Assembly (NCBI RefSeq): GCF_023656545.1
Contig: NZ_JAMOKF010000005.1
Location: forward strand, 1-64,000
DNA length: 64,000 nt
Direction of reading: 5' to 3'
Source of the DNA: Micromonospora phytophila
GTDB lineage: Bacteria; Actinomycetota; Actinomycetes; Mycobacteriales; Micromonosporaceae
Below the pieces are notes generated by a model, which was given only the letters and a program-made list of their open reading frames with translations, did not search any database and was not told where the DNA came from. Positions within the stretch are counted from its first letter, which is position 1. Each line of letters begins with the position of its first letter. Shown piece by piece: positions 8,619 through 16,896 of this stretch. The position numbers were made by a program, and so were the translations under genes.

Positions 8619-9485
8619 ATGGCTGGTCCTCCTTACCGCGGTCTCCGGCGAGCAATGGCCGTCGTTCTCCTGGTTTCTGCCCTGGCGTTGACAAGTGGGT
8701 CGTCGGTGGCCGGCACCGCCGCGTCCACGCCGTGGCGGGTGCTCCAGATGAACCTGTGCAACAGCGGCCTCGCCGGCTGCTACACGGGTCGATCGGTCAC
8801 CAGGGCCGCCGAGGTGATCCGCGCCGAGACACCGGACCTGGTAACCCTCAACGAGGTCTGTCAGGACGACGTGTCCCCGCTGGAGCGGACGTTGGCGGAG
8901 GTCCGCGGCGGCGGCACCGTCGTGTCGGCCTTCAAGGCGGCCGGCGACCGCCGGACCGGCGGTGCCTTCCGGTGCCGCAACGGCCACCCGTACGGCATCG
9001 CACTGCTGGCGTACGTCCCGGACCCGTACCGTGGGCACGCGGTGCACGGCGGGATCTACCCGGCGCAGGACCTCACGGACCCCGAGGAGCGGGCCTGGCT
9101 CTGCGTCTCGGTCACCAGCGTGCTCCATGCCTGCACCACACACCTGGCGGCCACCAGCCCGAGCGTGGCGCTCGCCCAGTGCGGGCACCTGCTCGGCGCG
9201 GCAATTCCGGCCATGCGCGTGACGGCCGGTCATCAGCCGGTCGTGCTGAGCGGCGACCTCAACCTCAGGCAGGGCGGCTCACCTGACGTGCGGTCCTGCC
9301 TGGCGCCGGGCTACCTGCGCGCCGACGACGGGGCCGTGCAGCATGTCGTGGCCACGACCGACTTCACCGTCCGCTCGCGCAGGTCGATCGGGATGGGCAC
9401 GGCAACCGATCACCCCAGCTTCCTGGTCACCCTCACCCTGCCTTTGAACCAGCACCGCTCACCTGAGGGCGACCGCAGATTCTGA
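8619..9485 (+). CDS. Secreted endonuclease/exonuclease/phosphatase-family protein
   Basis: A 288-residue protein from the ATG at 8619; a second candidate start is the ATG at 8655. An N-terminal hydrophobic signal (AVVLLVSALALTSG) marks it for export. The DNase I-like fold motifs are visible: LQMNLCN, TLNEVCQDD (catalytic Glu), GDLNL and the late ATDHPSFLV Asp-His. Members of this fold hydrolyse phosphodiesters in nucleic acids, phosphoinositides or sphingomyelin, and the substrate here cannot be decided. Cysteines in NLCNSGLAGC and FRCRNGH may form disulfides. It ends 38 nt before the XRE-cupin gene, read in the same direction. Confidence 0.85.
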   Translation: MAGPPYRGLRRAMAVVLLVSALALTSGSSVAGTAASTPWRVLQMNLCNSGLAGCYTGRSVTRAAEVIRAETPDLVTLNEVCQDDVSPLERTLAEVRGGGTVVSAFKAAGDRRTGGAFRCRNGHPYGIALLAYVPDPYRGHAVHGGIYPAQDLTDPEERAWLCVSVTSVLHACTTHLAATSPSVALAQCGHLLGAAIPAMRVTAGHQPVVLSGDLNLRQGGSPDVRSCLAPGYLRADDGAVQHVVATTDFTVRSRRSIGMGTATDHPSFLVTLTLPLNQHRSPEGDRRF

Positions 9486-9502
9486 CCGGCACCCGGAAGG
9501 GA

Positions 9503-9530
9503 TTGGCAAGTAGCATTGCCAACATGGCAA
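9503..9530. promoter_or_regulatory. Three TTGGCAA-type half-sites over the XRE start codon
   Basis: TTGGCAA (9503-9509) and TTGCCAA (9516-9522) form a perfect 7-bp dyad with a 6-nt spacer. A third half-site (TGGCAA, 9525-9530) overlaps the ATG. The hexamer TAGCAT at 9511-9516 could be a -10 element, which would make the transcript essentially leaderless. The placement suggests autoregulation by the encoded XRE protein. Confidence 0.5.
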
Positions 9531-10132
9531 ATGACGATCCCGCGGTCCTGGCCTCCGTCGGCCCGCGGCTGCGCGCCCTGCGCCGGCAGCGCGGCTCCAC
9601 CCTGGCCCAGCTCGCGGAGACCACGGGCATCTCGGTCAGCACCCTGTCCCGCCTCGAATCGGGCGAGCGTAGGCCGACCCTGGAGCTGCTGCTGCCACTC
9701 GCGCGCGCCTACCAGGTGCCGCTCGACGAGCTCGTCGGTGCGCCGCCGGTCGGCGACCCACGGGTCCGGTTGAAACCGATCAAGCAGGCGGGCTCGACGG
9801 TCGTGCCGCTGACGCAGCACCCGGGCGGCCTGCAGGCGTTCAAGATGGTCATCAGCGCCACCCGCGACGAACCCGACCCGCGTACGCACGAAGGCTACGA
9901 GTGGCTGTACGTACTCAACGGCAAGCTGCGGCTGGTGCTCGCCGAACACGACATCGTGCTGAAGAGCGGAGAGGCCGCCGAGTTCGACACCCGGGTACCG
10001 CACTGGTTCGGCAGTACCGGTGAGGCGCCGGTGGAGATCCTCAGCCTGTTCGGGCCGCAGGGCGAGCGCATGCACGTCCGGGCCCGACCAGCCGGTACGA
10101 AGTCCGGCGACACCGGCCCTGGGAGCGGGTGA
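9524..10132 (+). CDS. XRE-family transcriptional regulator with C-terminal cupin
   Basis: A 202-residue regulator. Residues about 13-67 form the helix-turn-helix (LAQLAETTGISVSTLSRLESG), and residues about 110-185 form a small cupin (HEGYEWLYVLNG...EAAEFDTRVPHWF) that probably senses a small molecule. The ATG at 9524 is preferred. It has no Shine-Dalgarno sequence but lies just after a possible -10 box, so leaderless translation is likely; a TTG at 9503 would place the operator-like dyad inside the gene. Regulators of this architecture control amino-acid, polyamine and antibiotic-export genes. The targets are unknown apart from the probable self-site. Confidence 0.9.
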   Translation: MANDDPAVLASVGPRLRALRRQRGSTLAQLAETTGISVSTLSRLESGERRPTLELLLPLARAYQVPLDELVGAPPVGDPRVRLKPIKQAGSTVVPLTQHPGGLQAFKMVISATRDEPDPRTHEGYEWLYVLNGKLRLVLAEHDIVLKSGEAAEFDTRVPHWFGSTGEAPVEILSLFGPQGERMHVRARPAGTKSGDTGPGSG

Positions 10133-10133
10133 A

Positions 10134-10174
10134 GGCCGCGGACCGGACTCCGTCCGAGGAGCCCGGCCGCGGCC
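10134..10174. terminator. Bidirectional terminator between XRE and C39 genes
   Basis: GGCCGCGG (10134-10141) pairs with CCGCGGCC (10167-10174), enclosing a second small hairpin CGGAC/GTCCG. It starts immediately after the XRE stop and precedes the end of the convergent peptidase gene, so it can serve both transcripts. Confidence 0.6.
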
Positions 10175-10199
10175 GTTTCGCAAGTGAGCGTCAGCTGCG

Positions 10200-10844
10200 T
10201 CAGCTGGAGTAGCCGCGCTCCGCGATCCAGGTGGCCACCTTCTTGTCGGTCATCCAGTAGTGCTTTTTCGGGTCGTACGGGTCCGCGATCTGCATCGTGT
10301 CACCGCCGTCCCGGTACCCGATGATGCTCACGTAGTGTCCGCCCGGGAACGCATGGGGGCGTCCCTCGGTGTCGTAGGCGGTGCCCATGGTGTTGGCAAC
10401 CACGGCGCGCTTGGCGTCGACCGCCTCGACCACGTCGGCCTGCAGCTTGTCGACCTGCTCCGGCTTCGCCTCGGGGCCGCTGATGGCGGTGGTCTCGTAG
10501 CCGCCGCCGGTCATCTCGTTGAGTACCCGGGTGGTGTCGTTGGCCGACTTGGTGCCGTCCGGGGTGGTACCCAGCTTCTCAGCGACCTCGCGTTGACTCG
10601 GGGTCTTGCCCTGGGTGGACAGCGCGATCCGGGTCGCGGCGGGCGCGCAGTAGTAAGGTTTTCGCTGCTTCTGGTAGTCGTGGTCGAGCACCTTCTTGCC
10701 CTCGCCAGGGGGCTCCTGCGCCTGCACCACGGCGGGCGGCCTCGCCGACGCGGCCTCGTCCGGAGTCGCCGGAACTGCGGCAGCGCCACCGATCATCAGA
10801 CAACTGGCAACCGACAGCACCCTCTTGCGGAGAATCGCGTTCAT
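10200..10844 (-). CDS. Secreted C39-like cysteine peptidase
   Basis: A 214-residue papain-fold protein of the peptidase C39-like family. The start at 10844 is chosen because GGGAGC precedes it and it opens a signal peptide (about residues 1-34). The catalytic Cys is in PYYCAPAAT (Cys66), the His in GGHYVSIIGY and the Asp in QIADPY, in the correct order. Stand-alone secreted C39-like proteins in actinomycetes usually have unknown substrates; bacteriocin leader cleavage belongs to the ABC-fused members and is not implied here. It lies near the poly-gamma-glutamate locus but is separated from it by 670 bases and a terminator. Confidence 0.85.
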   Translation of the reverse strand: MNAILRKRVLSVASCLMIGGAAAVPATPDEAASARPPAVVQAQEPPGEGKKVLDHDYQKQRKPYYCAPAATRIALSTQGKTPSQREVAEKLGTTPDGTKSANDTTRVLNEMTGGGYETTAISGPEAKPEQVDKLQADVVEAVDAKRAVVANTMGTAYDTEGRPHAFPGGHYVSIIGYRDGGDTMQIADPYDPKKHYWMTDKKVATWIAERGYSS

Positions 10845-11514
10845 CGTGAAGCTCCCATCGGGTTGACGCCGCTGGGAATCGGAAGCGCACGCACGGCAGG
10901 AAGAACGCCAGCGGCACACCGGACGGTTACTGCCTCCGGACGCTCCCGGTTCCCGGGCTCTCGATTGGCTTCGCGGGCCATCACCCTACGGTTACCCGAC
11001 CCGGGTTCGTGAAAACGCCCGCCCGCCGGCCCGGAGTGGACTAAGCTACTGCTCCCCCGGAGGCCCCGGCGGACACGTCGGTGGCCTCGCAGAACCTTCG
11101 CCAGCCGTCGGGGCACCGGACCTCACCTGCCGCCATCGCCACCTGGAATGCCCCAACCGGGTGCGGGTCGCCCGCCGCCCAGCCGCCGACCCCGGTAGGG
11201 AGCGGGAGTTCCTCGCCGGGTCGGGCCGGCCGGAGGTGGTGGTCGGCGTTGACACGGGTGTCCCGGGGGCGAGGTGCACGGCGGAGACCCGAAAGCAGCC
11301 GACGTTTGCCGGTTGCGACCTACAACCTCGGCTGTCGGGGAAGGGCTCTGAGATCGCCGCTGCCGGCCAGCCACTGGGCCCTGTTGCTCACGCACATGCG
11401 GCCGGTTGGCATCGTCGTACGATGCTCAACCGGCCTCAGGTGGACCACCGGGCGACATGCCGGCTCTACGGCCGGAGAGGCGTCGCCAGGCACCCCTTCA
11501 TGGCTGGTGGCGGC
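10845..11514. other. Intergenic region downstream of the pgs operon
   Basis: About 670 bases with no supported gene. It contains the terminator hairpin at 11400-11435 and, near 10845-11000, the promoter area of the C39-like peptidase gene. Short open frames on both strands have no recognisable protein content. Confidence 0.5.
11400..11435 (-). terminator. Hairpin terminator of the poly-gamma-glutamate operon
   Basis: GGCCGGTTG-GCATCG (11400-11414) pairs with CGATGC-T-CAACCGGCC (11420-11435), a 15-bp stem with one bulged base and a 5-nt loop. It lies about 80 nt beyond the NlpC/P60 gene stop in the direction of transcription. Confidence 0.75.
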
Positions 11515-12567
11515 TCAGATCCGGCGGGCGGAGAGCCACCGGTCCGGCCAGTAGCCGGTACCGTCCAGGATGGGTTCACCCGAGAGGTCGCCCATGGTGG
11601 GGCCGTCTGTCTGCGAGCGGCTGGAGATGAACCTGTGGTGGCCGCTGTCATCAAGGCCGAGGTAGATGCCCGAGTGGTCGATCTGACGGTTCGGGATCGG
11701 CTGGGCGTTGAAGAACAGCAGGTCGCCGGGGAGCAGCCGGTCGATGCCGCGGGCCCGCTGGCCGGTGTTGGCCGCCAGCTGGACGCCCGGTCCCACCTCG
11801 GACATCGCGTACGCCCGGCGCGGAAGCCCCTCACCGGGATTGTTGGTTCCGCGCAGCGGATATCCGAGCCGGTGACCGTAGACCATCCGCAGGTAACCCG
11901 AGCAGTCCAGTGCCCGGGCCCGCGTCGGATCGGGCACCACGTTCTTGCCGTCCGGGAACGACCACGGCACCTGGAGGTAGTCGTAGAAGTCGGAGCGCTC
12001 GGCCCGGCCATCGGGATCCAGGGGGTCCGGCGGCCCGAACGAGGCGTCCCCGGAATACTGCCGCCCCTGGTTGTCCTTCTTCGCCGGCGCCGCGTCGATG
12101 TATTCCGTGGCGATCGCCAACACGTCCGGTGAGCGGTCGTTGCGCGCCGCGGCGAGCCAGTCCGTGAACCACTTCTCCTGTTCGGCGCCGGCACGCCACG
12201 GCTGCGGCGCGAGCCGGGCCCAGATATTGGTCTCGACCTTCGCAGCGGTGAAGCGGGGCTCCTCGAACGTCCGAAGCGGACCGTAGATCTGCACGGTCCG
12301 CGCGCCGTCGGTCATGGTCGCGACCGGTTCCCCGGACGAGTCGATGATCTCCGTGCGAGCCGGATCCGCCGAGCGCTGGTAGGTGTAGCCGGACGCACCG
12401 AGTGCGGGGCCTTGGGACGATTGGGTCGTGCCCAGAGTGAGCGCCGGTTGGTCCGCCGGCGACGGTAGCACCACCAGGTAGGTGCCTGCGCTCGCGGCGA
12501 CCAGCAGGGCGAACACGCTGAGGGTCAGAAGTACGTTGCGTCTGCGAAGGTACGTCCAGTACTTCAT
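11515..12567 (-). CDS. NlpC/P60-family hydrolase of the poly-gamma-glutamate locus
   Basis: A 350-residue membrane-anchored or secreted cysteine peptidase. One hydrophobic segment lies at about residues 12-34, a long linker follows, and the NlpC/P60 domain is C-terminal. The catalytic Cys is Cys222 (ALDCSGYLRM) and the His is His298 (IDHSGIYLG), with a third polar residue at HHRF (310-311). AAGGAGATG precedes the ATG. It is the last gene after pgsC, 40 nt away. In Bacillus the gamma-glutamyl hydrolase PgdS is an NlpC/P60 enzyme next to pgs genes, so a role in cutting or releasing poly-gamma-glutamate is likely; peptidoglycan cleavage is the alternative. Confidence 0.85.
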   Translation of the reverse strand: MKYWTYLRRRNVLLTLSVFALLVAASAGTYLVVLPSPADQPALTLGTTQSSQGPALGASGYTYQRSADPARTEIIDSSGEPVATMTDGARTVQIYGPLRTFEEPRFTAAKVETNIWARLAPQPWRAGAEQEKWFTDWLAAARNDRSPDVLAIATEYIDAAPAKKDNQGRQYSGDASFGPPDPLDPDGRAERSDFYDYLQVPWSFPDGKNVVPDPTRARALDCSGYLRMVYGHRLGYPLRGTNNPGEGLPRRAYAMSEVGPGVQLAANTGQRARGIDRLLPGDLLFFNAQPIPNRQIDHSGIYLGLDDSGHHRFISSRSQTDGPTMGDLSGEPILDGTGYWPDRWLSARRI

Positions 12568-12607
12568 GCCCGCATCTCCTTTCGCGACTCGGCTCTGCGC
12601 TGTTCGG

Positions 12608-13093
12608 TCAGGTCACCGGCACGAAGCCGGCGACGACGCCGCTGAACGCGACGCCGAACGTGATCGCGGTCACGATGACGGTCGCCAGGATGGTGGCCTT
12701 CGGCGGCTGCCGCACGAGCTGGTACGCGATGAGCCCGGGGATGACGAAGCCCAGCGTCTGGTGGGCGAAGAGCAGCGGAAGGTCCCGCTGGACGATGACG
12801 AACAGGGTCAGCTGCAACAGGACGCTGAGCAGGACGATCGCCGCGAACAGCCGCTTTCCGTAGAGGATGACCACCCGTTGCATCAGCCGGGTGAGCAGAT
12901 AGGTGAGTACGGTCATCCCGGCGATGATCACCGCCTGCAGCTGGTCCTCGATGAGGGTCAGCGCGATCCACCCCGGAGTGATCATGCCGCCGGGCGAGAG
13001 GTTGGTGGTCAGGTAACACAGCAGCGCGAACACCAGGCCGATGCCGAGGCTCGCGGTAGCAAGTTGGGCGCTCAGTTCTCCGCCGAACGTCAT
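12608..13093 (-). CDS. pgsC: Poly-gamma-glutamate synthase subunit PgsC/CapC
   Basis: A 161-residue integral membrane protein with about five hydrophobic helices and the conserved CapC-type segments near LSPGGMITPGWIAL and GFVIPGLIAYQLVRQ. The start at 13093 is used because its ATG overlaps the pgsB stop as TGATG. PgsC forms the membrane synthase with PgsB, polymerising glutamate through gamma-amide bonds and passing the chain across the membrane. Its length matches the family. The direct pairing with pgsB and a downstream hydrolase makes the call firm. Confidence 0.93.
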   Translation of the reverse strand: MTFGGELSAQLATASLGIGLVFALLCYLTTNLSPGGMITPGWIALTLIEDQLQAVIIAGMTVLTYLLTRLMQRVVILYGKRLFAAIVLLSVLLQLTLFVIVQRDLPLLFAHQTLGFVIPGLIAYQLVRQPPKATILATVIVTAITFGVAFSGVVAGFVPVT

Positions 13094-14331
13094 CACTGAG
13101 TCCTTTCTCCGGTCGGCGTGTGCAGCGTGGAGGCGGATGGAGAGCCGTCCTCGCAGGTCCACCCGGGCAGTTCCGCCAGCTCGTGGATCAGGACCTCGCC
13201 CTGCCCGTGGATGTTGCCGATGGCGACGATCGACGCGTCGGCGGGAGTTTCCGCCAGCACGCCCTCGAGCAGGCGGTCCGGGGGAAGCTTTCCCCCGATG
13301 TCGACGATCCGGTCCTGAAGTTCCGTCGGAACGCTCGTCCGCGCGCTCTTCGTCACCTCACCGATCAGGACGATCTTCTCCGGCCGCACCCGGCCACTGA
13401 GGTCACCCATCTGAGCGTTGCGCTCGATCCGGTCCGGCCGGCAATTGATCACCATGGTCAGCGGACGGGTGATGAGTTTCTGATCCTCCAGCTGCTGGAT
13501 GTTCATCAAGGTGGATTCGGGGTCGTTGGCGGCGAAGATGTTCGCGAACCGCATCCGCTTGCTCCCGTGCATCACCCGTGCCACGGAGAGCACACCCGGG
13601 TCGGGCGGTGCCTCCCACATGCCCTTCAGCGCGCTCTGCCGCTCGACGCCCAGGCGCTCGGCGACGGCCAGCGCGACGGCGACGTTCTCCTTGAACGTGA
13701 TCCACCCGAATCCGTCCATCTCACGATCGGTCACGGAATCGGGATCGACCGCGACGAGCTCACAGTCACGCCGATCGGCTTCCTGCTGCAGGATGGCCAG
13801 CCGATCCCGCTCCGCGGTGAAGCAGACGCCTCCCACCGGCATGGACCGGCTCAGCGACCGGGCGACATCGTCCAAGGTGGGGCCCATCTCGGCGAGATGG
13901 TCCTCGCGCACGTTGCACAGGACCCCGATGTTCGAGCGGATCAGCTTGCTCTGATTCACCTCCTGCAGTGCCGGCATCACCGCCATGCACTCCATGACCA
14001 GGGCGTCGGGGTGGTATACGGCGGCCCGTCGCACGATGCCGATCTGCTCCGCCACGTTCGCGATCCCGAACTTGCGGTGCACCGGCTCTTCGCTGGCGTC
14101 CGGGAAGATGAACCGGGCGGCGGTGCCGGTGGTCTTCGCCACCACCACCCGGCCGCCCCCGCGCAGCGCCCCGGCACAGAGCCGGGTGATGGAACTCTTG
14201 CCGCGAATACCGTTGATCAACACGCGGTCCGGAATCTTGTCCAGGTTGCGGTTGTGGTTGCGTTGTTCGACAACTCCGGCGACGAGCAGAGCCAAGCAGC
14301 AAAGGACGAAAACGACGTAAAGGTATCCCAC
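13093..14331 (-). CDS. pgsB: Poly-gamma-glutamate synthase ligase PgsB/CapB
   Basis: A 412-residue Mur-ligase-like amide ligase that activates the gamma-carboxyl of glutamate with ATP. An N-terminal membrane helix (about 4-21) is followed by the P-loop GIRGKSSITR (41-50), as in CapB proteins. The conserved segments MECMAV, NVREDHLAEMG and NCRPDRIERN are also present. The GTG start lies one base after the stop of the HAMP protein gene, with GAGGAAAGGG upstream, so translation is coupled. It continues into pgsC through a TGATG overlap. Together they form the polymer synthase core. The polymer could be free capsule, wall-linked or secreted. Confidence 0.95.
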   Translation of the reverse strand: MGYLYVVFVLCCLALLVAGVVEQRNHNRNLDKIPDRVLINGIRGKSSITRLCAGALRGGGRVVVAKTTGTAARFIFPDASEEPVHRKFGIANVAEQIGIVRRAAVYHPDALVMECMAVMPALQEVNQSKLIRSNIGVLCNVREDHLAEMGPTLDDVARSLSRSMPVGGVCFTAERDRLAILQQEADRRDCELVAVDPDSVTDREMDGFGWITFKENVAVALAVAERLGVERQSALKGMWEAPPDPGVLSVARVMHGSKRMRFANIFAANDPESTLMNIQQLEDQKLITRPLTMVINCRPDRIERNAQMGDLSGRVRPEKIVLIGEVTKSARTSVPTELQDRIVDIGGKLPPDRLLEGVLAETPADASIVAIGNIHGQGEVLIHELAELPGWTCEDGSPSASTLHTPTGERTQ

Positions 14332-14332
14332 G

Positions 14333-16657
14333 TCAATCCCTTTCCTCTTGACCGCCGGGGTGCGTATCGGCGCGATAAACCGGCGACGGGGCGGCCCCCC
14401 GCTCAGCGTCAGCTCGTGGCAGAACCTCGGGGAGCACTGCCGTGGGGCTGTCCGCCGTGCCGCGCATCCGCGTCACCCCGCCGAACCGGGCGGAGCCGGT
14501 GTGCCGGACCTGACGGCAGATCTCCAGACACATCGCCAGTGCGCCGATGTCATCGTGTCGTTGCGGCGGGATGGGCACCTCGACCGAGCCGTTGCTGATT
14601 CTGTCGGCCTCGGTGGCGAGCCGCCGCAGTGGCCGGGTGAAGACGTAGTACTGCCACACCTGGGTCAGTAGGACGACGCCTGTGGCCGCCCCGGCCACCA
14701 GCAGCGTCCACCGGCGCCCGTCGCTCTGCGGCAGCCGCAGTCCCGCGAGGTCCTGCTCCACCACGAGCGACCACTTCAACGGAGCGACCGTGTTGGGCTT
14801 GTTCAGGCCGGACGCGGCGATCAGGGCCGCGCCTCCCTCGGGCGTCTCGGCCCGCCCGACGGTGCCGCCTCGCAGTGCCTCTGCCGCGGCCCCCCGGGCA
14901 CTGCCCTCCAACTCCTCGAAGGCGCGGAAGCCCTCCGAGTCGAAGACCGTACGCAGGTCCTCGTCCACGATCCGGGCCTGACCATCCACCTCACGCAGCA
15001 TTCCCAGCAGGTAGTCGATGTTGGTCTCACCCACGGCCGCCACCCCGTTGGCGCCGACCCGGAAGGCGTAGACCACCGGGACGCGTGCGGTCTTGTCGTC
15101 GAGGTCGATTCCCGCCTCACCCCGCAGCGGCTCCTTGCGCAGCGGCTCACGTCCGGCCGAACTGATCACCGATCCGTTGGAATCCATCAGGTAGAGGCTG
15201 CGGAAACGCTGCTTGTCGGCCATCTCCTGCTCCAGCAGCGGCGTCATCTGGGCGGGATCGGTGGTCTCGGCGGCCTGGGAGAGGCGGATCACCGTCTGCA
15301 GGCCGTTGTTCAGCGCCTTTCCCATCAGGGTGCTCGCCGCCTCGGCCCGGCTCTCCTCGTCCTTGACGAGCTGGTCGGGTATCGACGCCTCAGGCCCACG
15401 GAGCGTGGTAGCCAGGGCCGCCGCCGGCCAGAGCAGAGCCACCACCGTGGCCAGGGCCAGCCCCTGCGTCACGGTCGGCCGCCACCGCCACCGCCACCGC
15501 CGCCTACGCGAGGCGCTGGGAGACGAGGGGTCGGGGTCACCGGACGTGAGAGCCAGCGCTCGCGCGATGCGGTGCGCCTCGGCGACGCGCAGCGGATGCC
15601 GCTTGGTGAGGACGTCGCCGGAGGCACTCGCCTTGGCTTGCTTGAGCAGCGAGCGGACCGGACGGACCAACGCCATCCGCATCAGCAGGAAGCTCGGCAC
15701 CGCCATTGCCAGCAGGGTCAGGCCGAGCAGGAGACCGCGGTTGGTCGAGGTGCCGCCCGTCTCGTCAGCGACGATCAGGGTCGCCAGCGACACCCCCGTG
15801 TTTCCCACCGGAGCGGAGGAGACGACCAGCTGCCGGTCGGTCCACTCGGTCACCCTGATCGGATGGCCCTCGCTGGACTTCGACTGCGCCAGCCCGCGGA
15901 AAACCACGGGCAGGTGCACCTCGTCGACGGCACTGACCCCCTGCATCAGGGTGCTCTTGCCGTCCGGGGTGAGAACGAAGACGCCCTGCCGGGCCTTGGG
16001 GTTGAGCCGCAGCTCGTCGATGTTGAGCGGTTGCATCGCCAGCAGAGTTCGCGATTCGTCCAGCGCGGTGCTGCGGACCAACGCCGGGCCGTCGGTCGTG
16101 GTGACCGGGAACAGGTTGGCGGGCAGGGTCGGCGGCAGCTGCTCGAAGGGCAACCCGGGGCCGAGGGTCGCCAGCGGGCGACGGGTTGCGCTCTCCATGA
16201 TCGTGGCGCTGGTCCAGGTCGCCCCGTCCCCCACGACCTGCTTGAGAAGCTCGGGGTCGGGCGTCCCGGGTGCCCGGGTGGAGACGAGCTGGTCGAGCTC
16301 CTCCACCGAGTGCTGGAGGCTCAGCCGCGTGCTGGAGGCGACCTTCGACACGTTGTCCCGTTGTGAATCGACTACGGCCGGGGGCACACCCCGCTGGTGG
16401 TTGAGCGCGAACCCCAGCACGATGGCCGCCGCCAGGAACATCGTGACCCAGAGATACACCAACGACGGCTTGTCGGAGCCCGCCGGAAACCCGGCAGCCG
16501 GTAGCTGCTGCTCGAGCGCCCGCCGCCGCCAGGCGACCACCTCTTCCTGCGGCAGCGTCTCGGCAGGTTTTCCTGCCACCGGAGCGCGCCCGACAAACCC
16601 CTTCTGGTCCGTCGGCCGCTCAGACGCAGGCAGTTCGCCTCCGCTCTTCCTGTCCAT
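14333..16657 (-). CDS. Membrane protein with duplicated sensor-like domains and two HAMP-like regions
   Basis: A 774-residue protein from the ATG at 16657, which follows GGAAGGGG; an in-frame ATG 102 nt upstream lacks such a site. It shows two topologically similar halves: a membrane helix (VYLWVTMFLAAAIVLGFAL), an extracellular sensor-like region, a second helix (LLLGLTLLAMAVPSFLL) and a HAMP-like RPVRSLLKQAKA; then an Arg/Trp-rich cytoplasmic linker (RRRRWRWRWR), another helix, a second extracellular region (RSLYLMDSNGSVISS), another helix and a HAMP (RPLRRLATEADRISNG). No kinase, cyclase or methyl-accepting output domain follows. It is the gene directly before pgsB, where pgsA is often found. 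It may regulate or scaffold the synthase; the function is unknown. Confidence 0.75.
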   Translation of the reverse strand: MDRKSGGELPASERPTDQKGFVGRAPVAGKPAETLPQEEVVAWRRRALEQQLPAAGFPAGSDKPSLVYLWVTMFLAAAIVLGFALNHQRGVPPAVVDSQRDNVSKVASSTRLSLQHSVEELDQLVSTRAPGTPDPELLKQVVGDGATWTSATIMESATRRPLATLGPGLPFEQLPPTLPANLFPVTTTDGPALVRSTALDESRTLLAMQPLNIDELRLNPKARQGVFVLTPDGKSTLMQGVSAVDEVHLPVVFRGLAQSKSSEGHPIRVTEWTDRQLVVSSAPVGNTGVSLATLIVADETGGTSTNRGLLLGLTLLAMAVPSFLLMRMALVRPVRSLLKQAKASASGDVLTKRHPLRVAEAHRIARALALTSGDPDPSSPSASRRRRWRWRWRPTVTQGLALATVVALLWPAAALATTLRGPEASIPDQLVKDEESRAEAASTLMGKALNNGLQTVIRLSQAAETTDPAQMTPLLEQEMADKQRFRSLYLMDSNGSVISSAGREPLRKEPLRGEAGIDLDDKTARVPVVYAFRVGANGVAAVGETNIDYLLGMLREVDGQARIVDEDLRTVFDSEGFRAFEELEGSARGAAAEALRGGTVGRAETPEGGAALIAASGLNKPNTVAPLKWSLVVEQDLAGLRLPQSDGRRWTLLVAGAATGVVLLTQVWQYYVFTRPLRRLATEADRISNGSVEVPIPPQRHDDIGALAMCLEICRQVRHTGSARFGGVTRMRGTADSPTAVLPEVLPRADAERGAAPSPVYRADTHPGGQEERD

Positions 16658-16819
16658 GGCGACCCCTTCCCTTCCACGAACATCGGAAGTTGCACGGTCG
16701 ATTTCAATCATCGATCTCGGCAAGGTAGGTCGTCGCTTTGCCAAGACAAGCGTGTTCAATCATCGAGCGGCCAGAAACGCCAGGCGGGCGCACGGGGCTT
16801 GCATGTACCGATAATCGAA

Positions 16820-16852
16820 CTCGGTGGGGTGAGGAAGCCTCACCCCACCGAG
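16820..16852 (-). terminator. Hairpin terminator of the gamma-glutamyltransferase gene
   Basis: A perfect 15-bp stem (16820-16834 with 16838-16852) with a 3-nt loop lies 45 nt past the ggt stop codon. It separates ggt from the HAMP/pgsB/pgsC/nlpC unit, which therefore needs its own promoter in 16658-16819. Confidence 0.85.
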
Positions 16853-16896
16853 ATGAACCCCCGCCTGGGAGTCCGTCCGCCTACCGTCTTCGGGTC

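Noticed and set aside
11161-12132. A 323-codon plus-strand frame over the NlpC/P60 gene end
   Set aside because: It runs antisense through the catalytic domain and the terminator region, and has no family resemblance.
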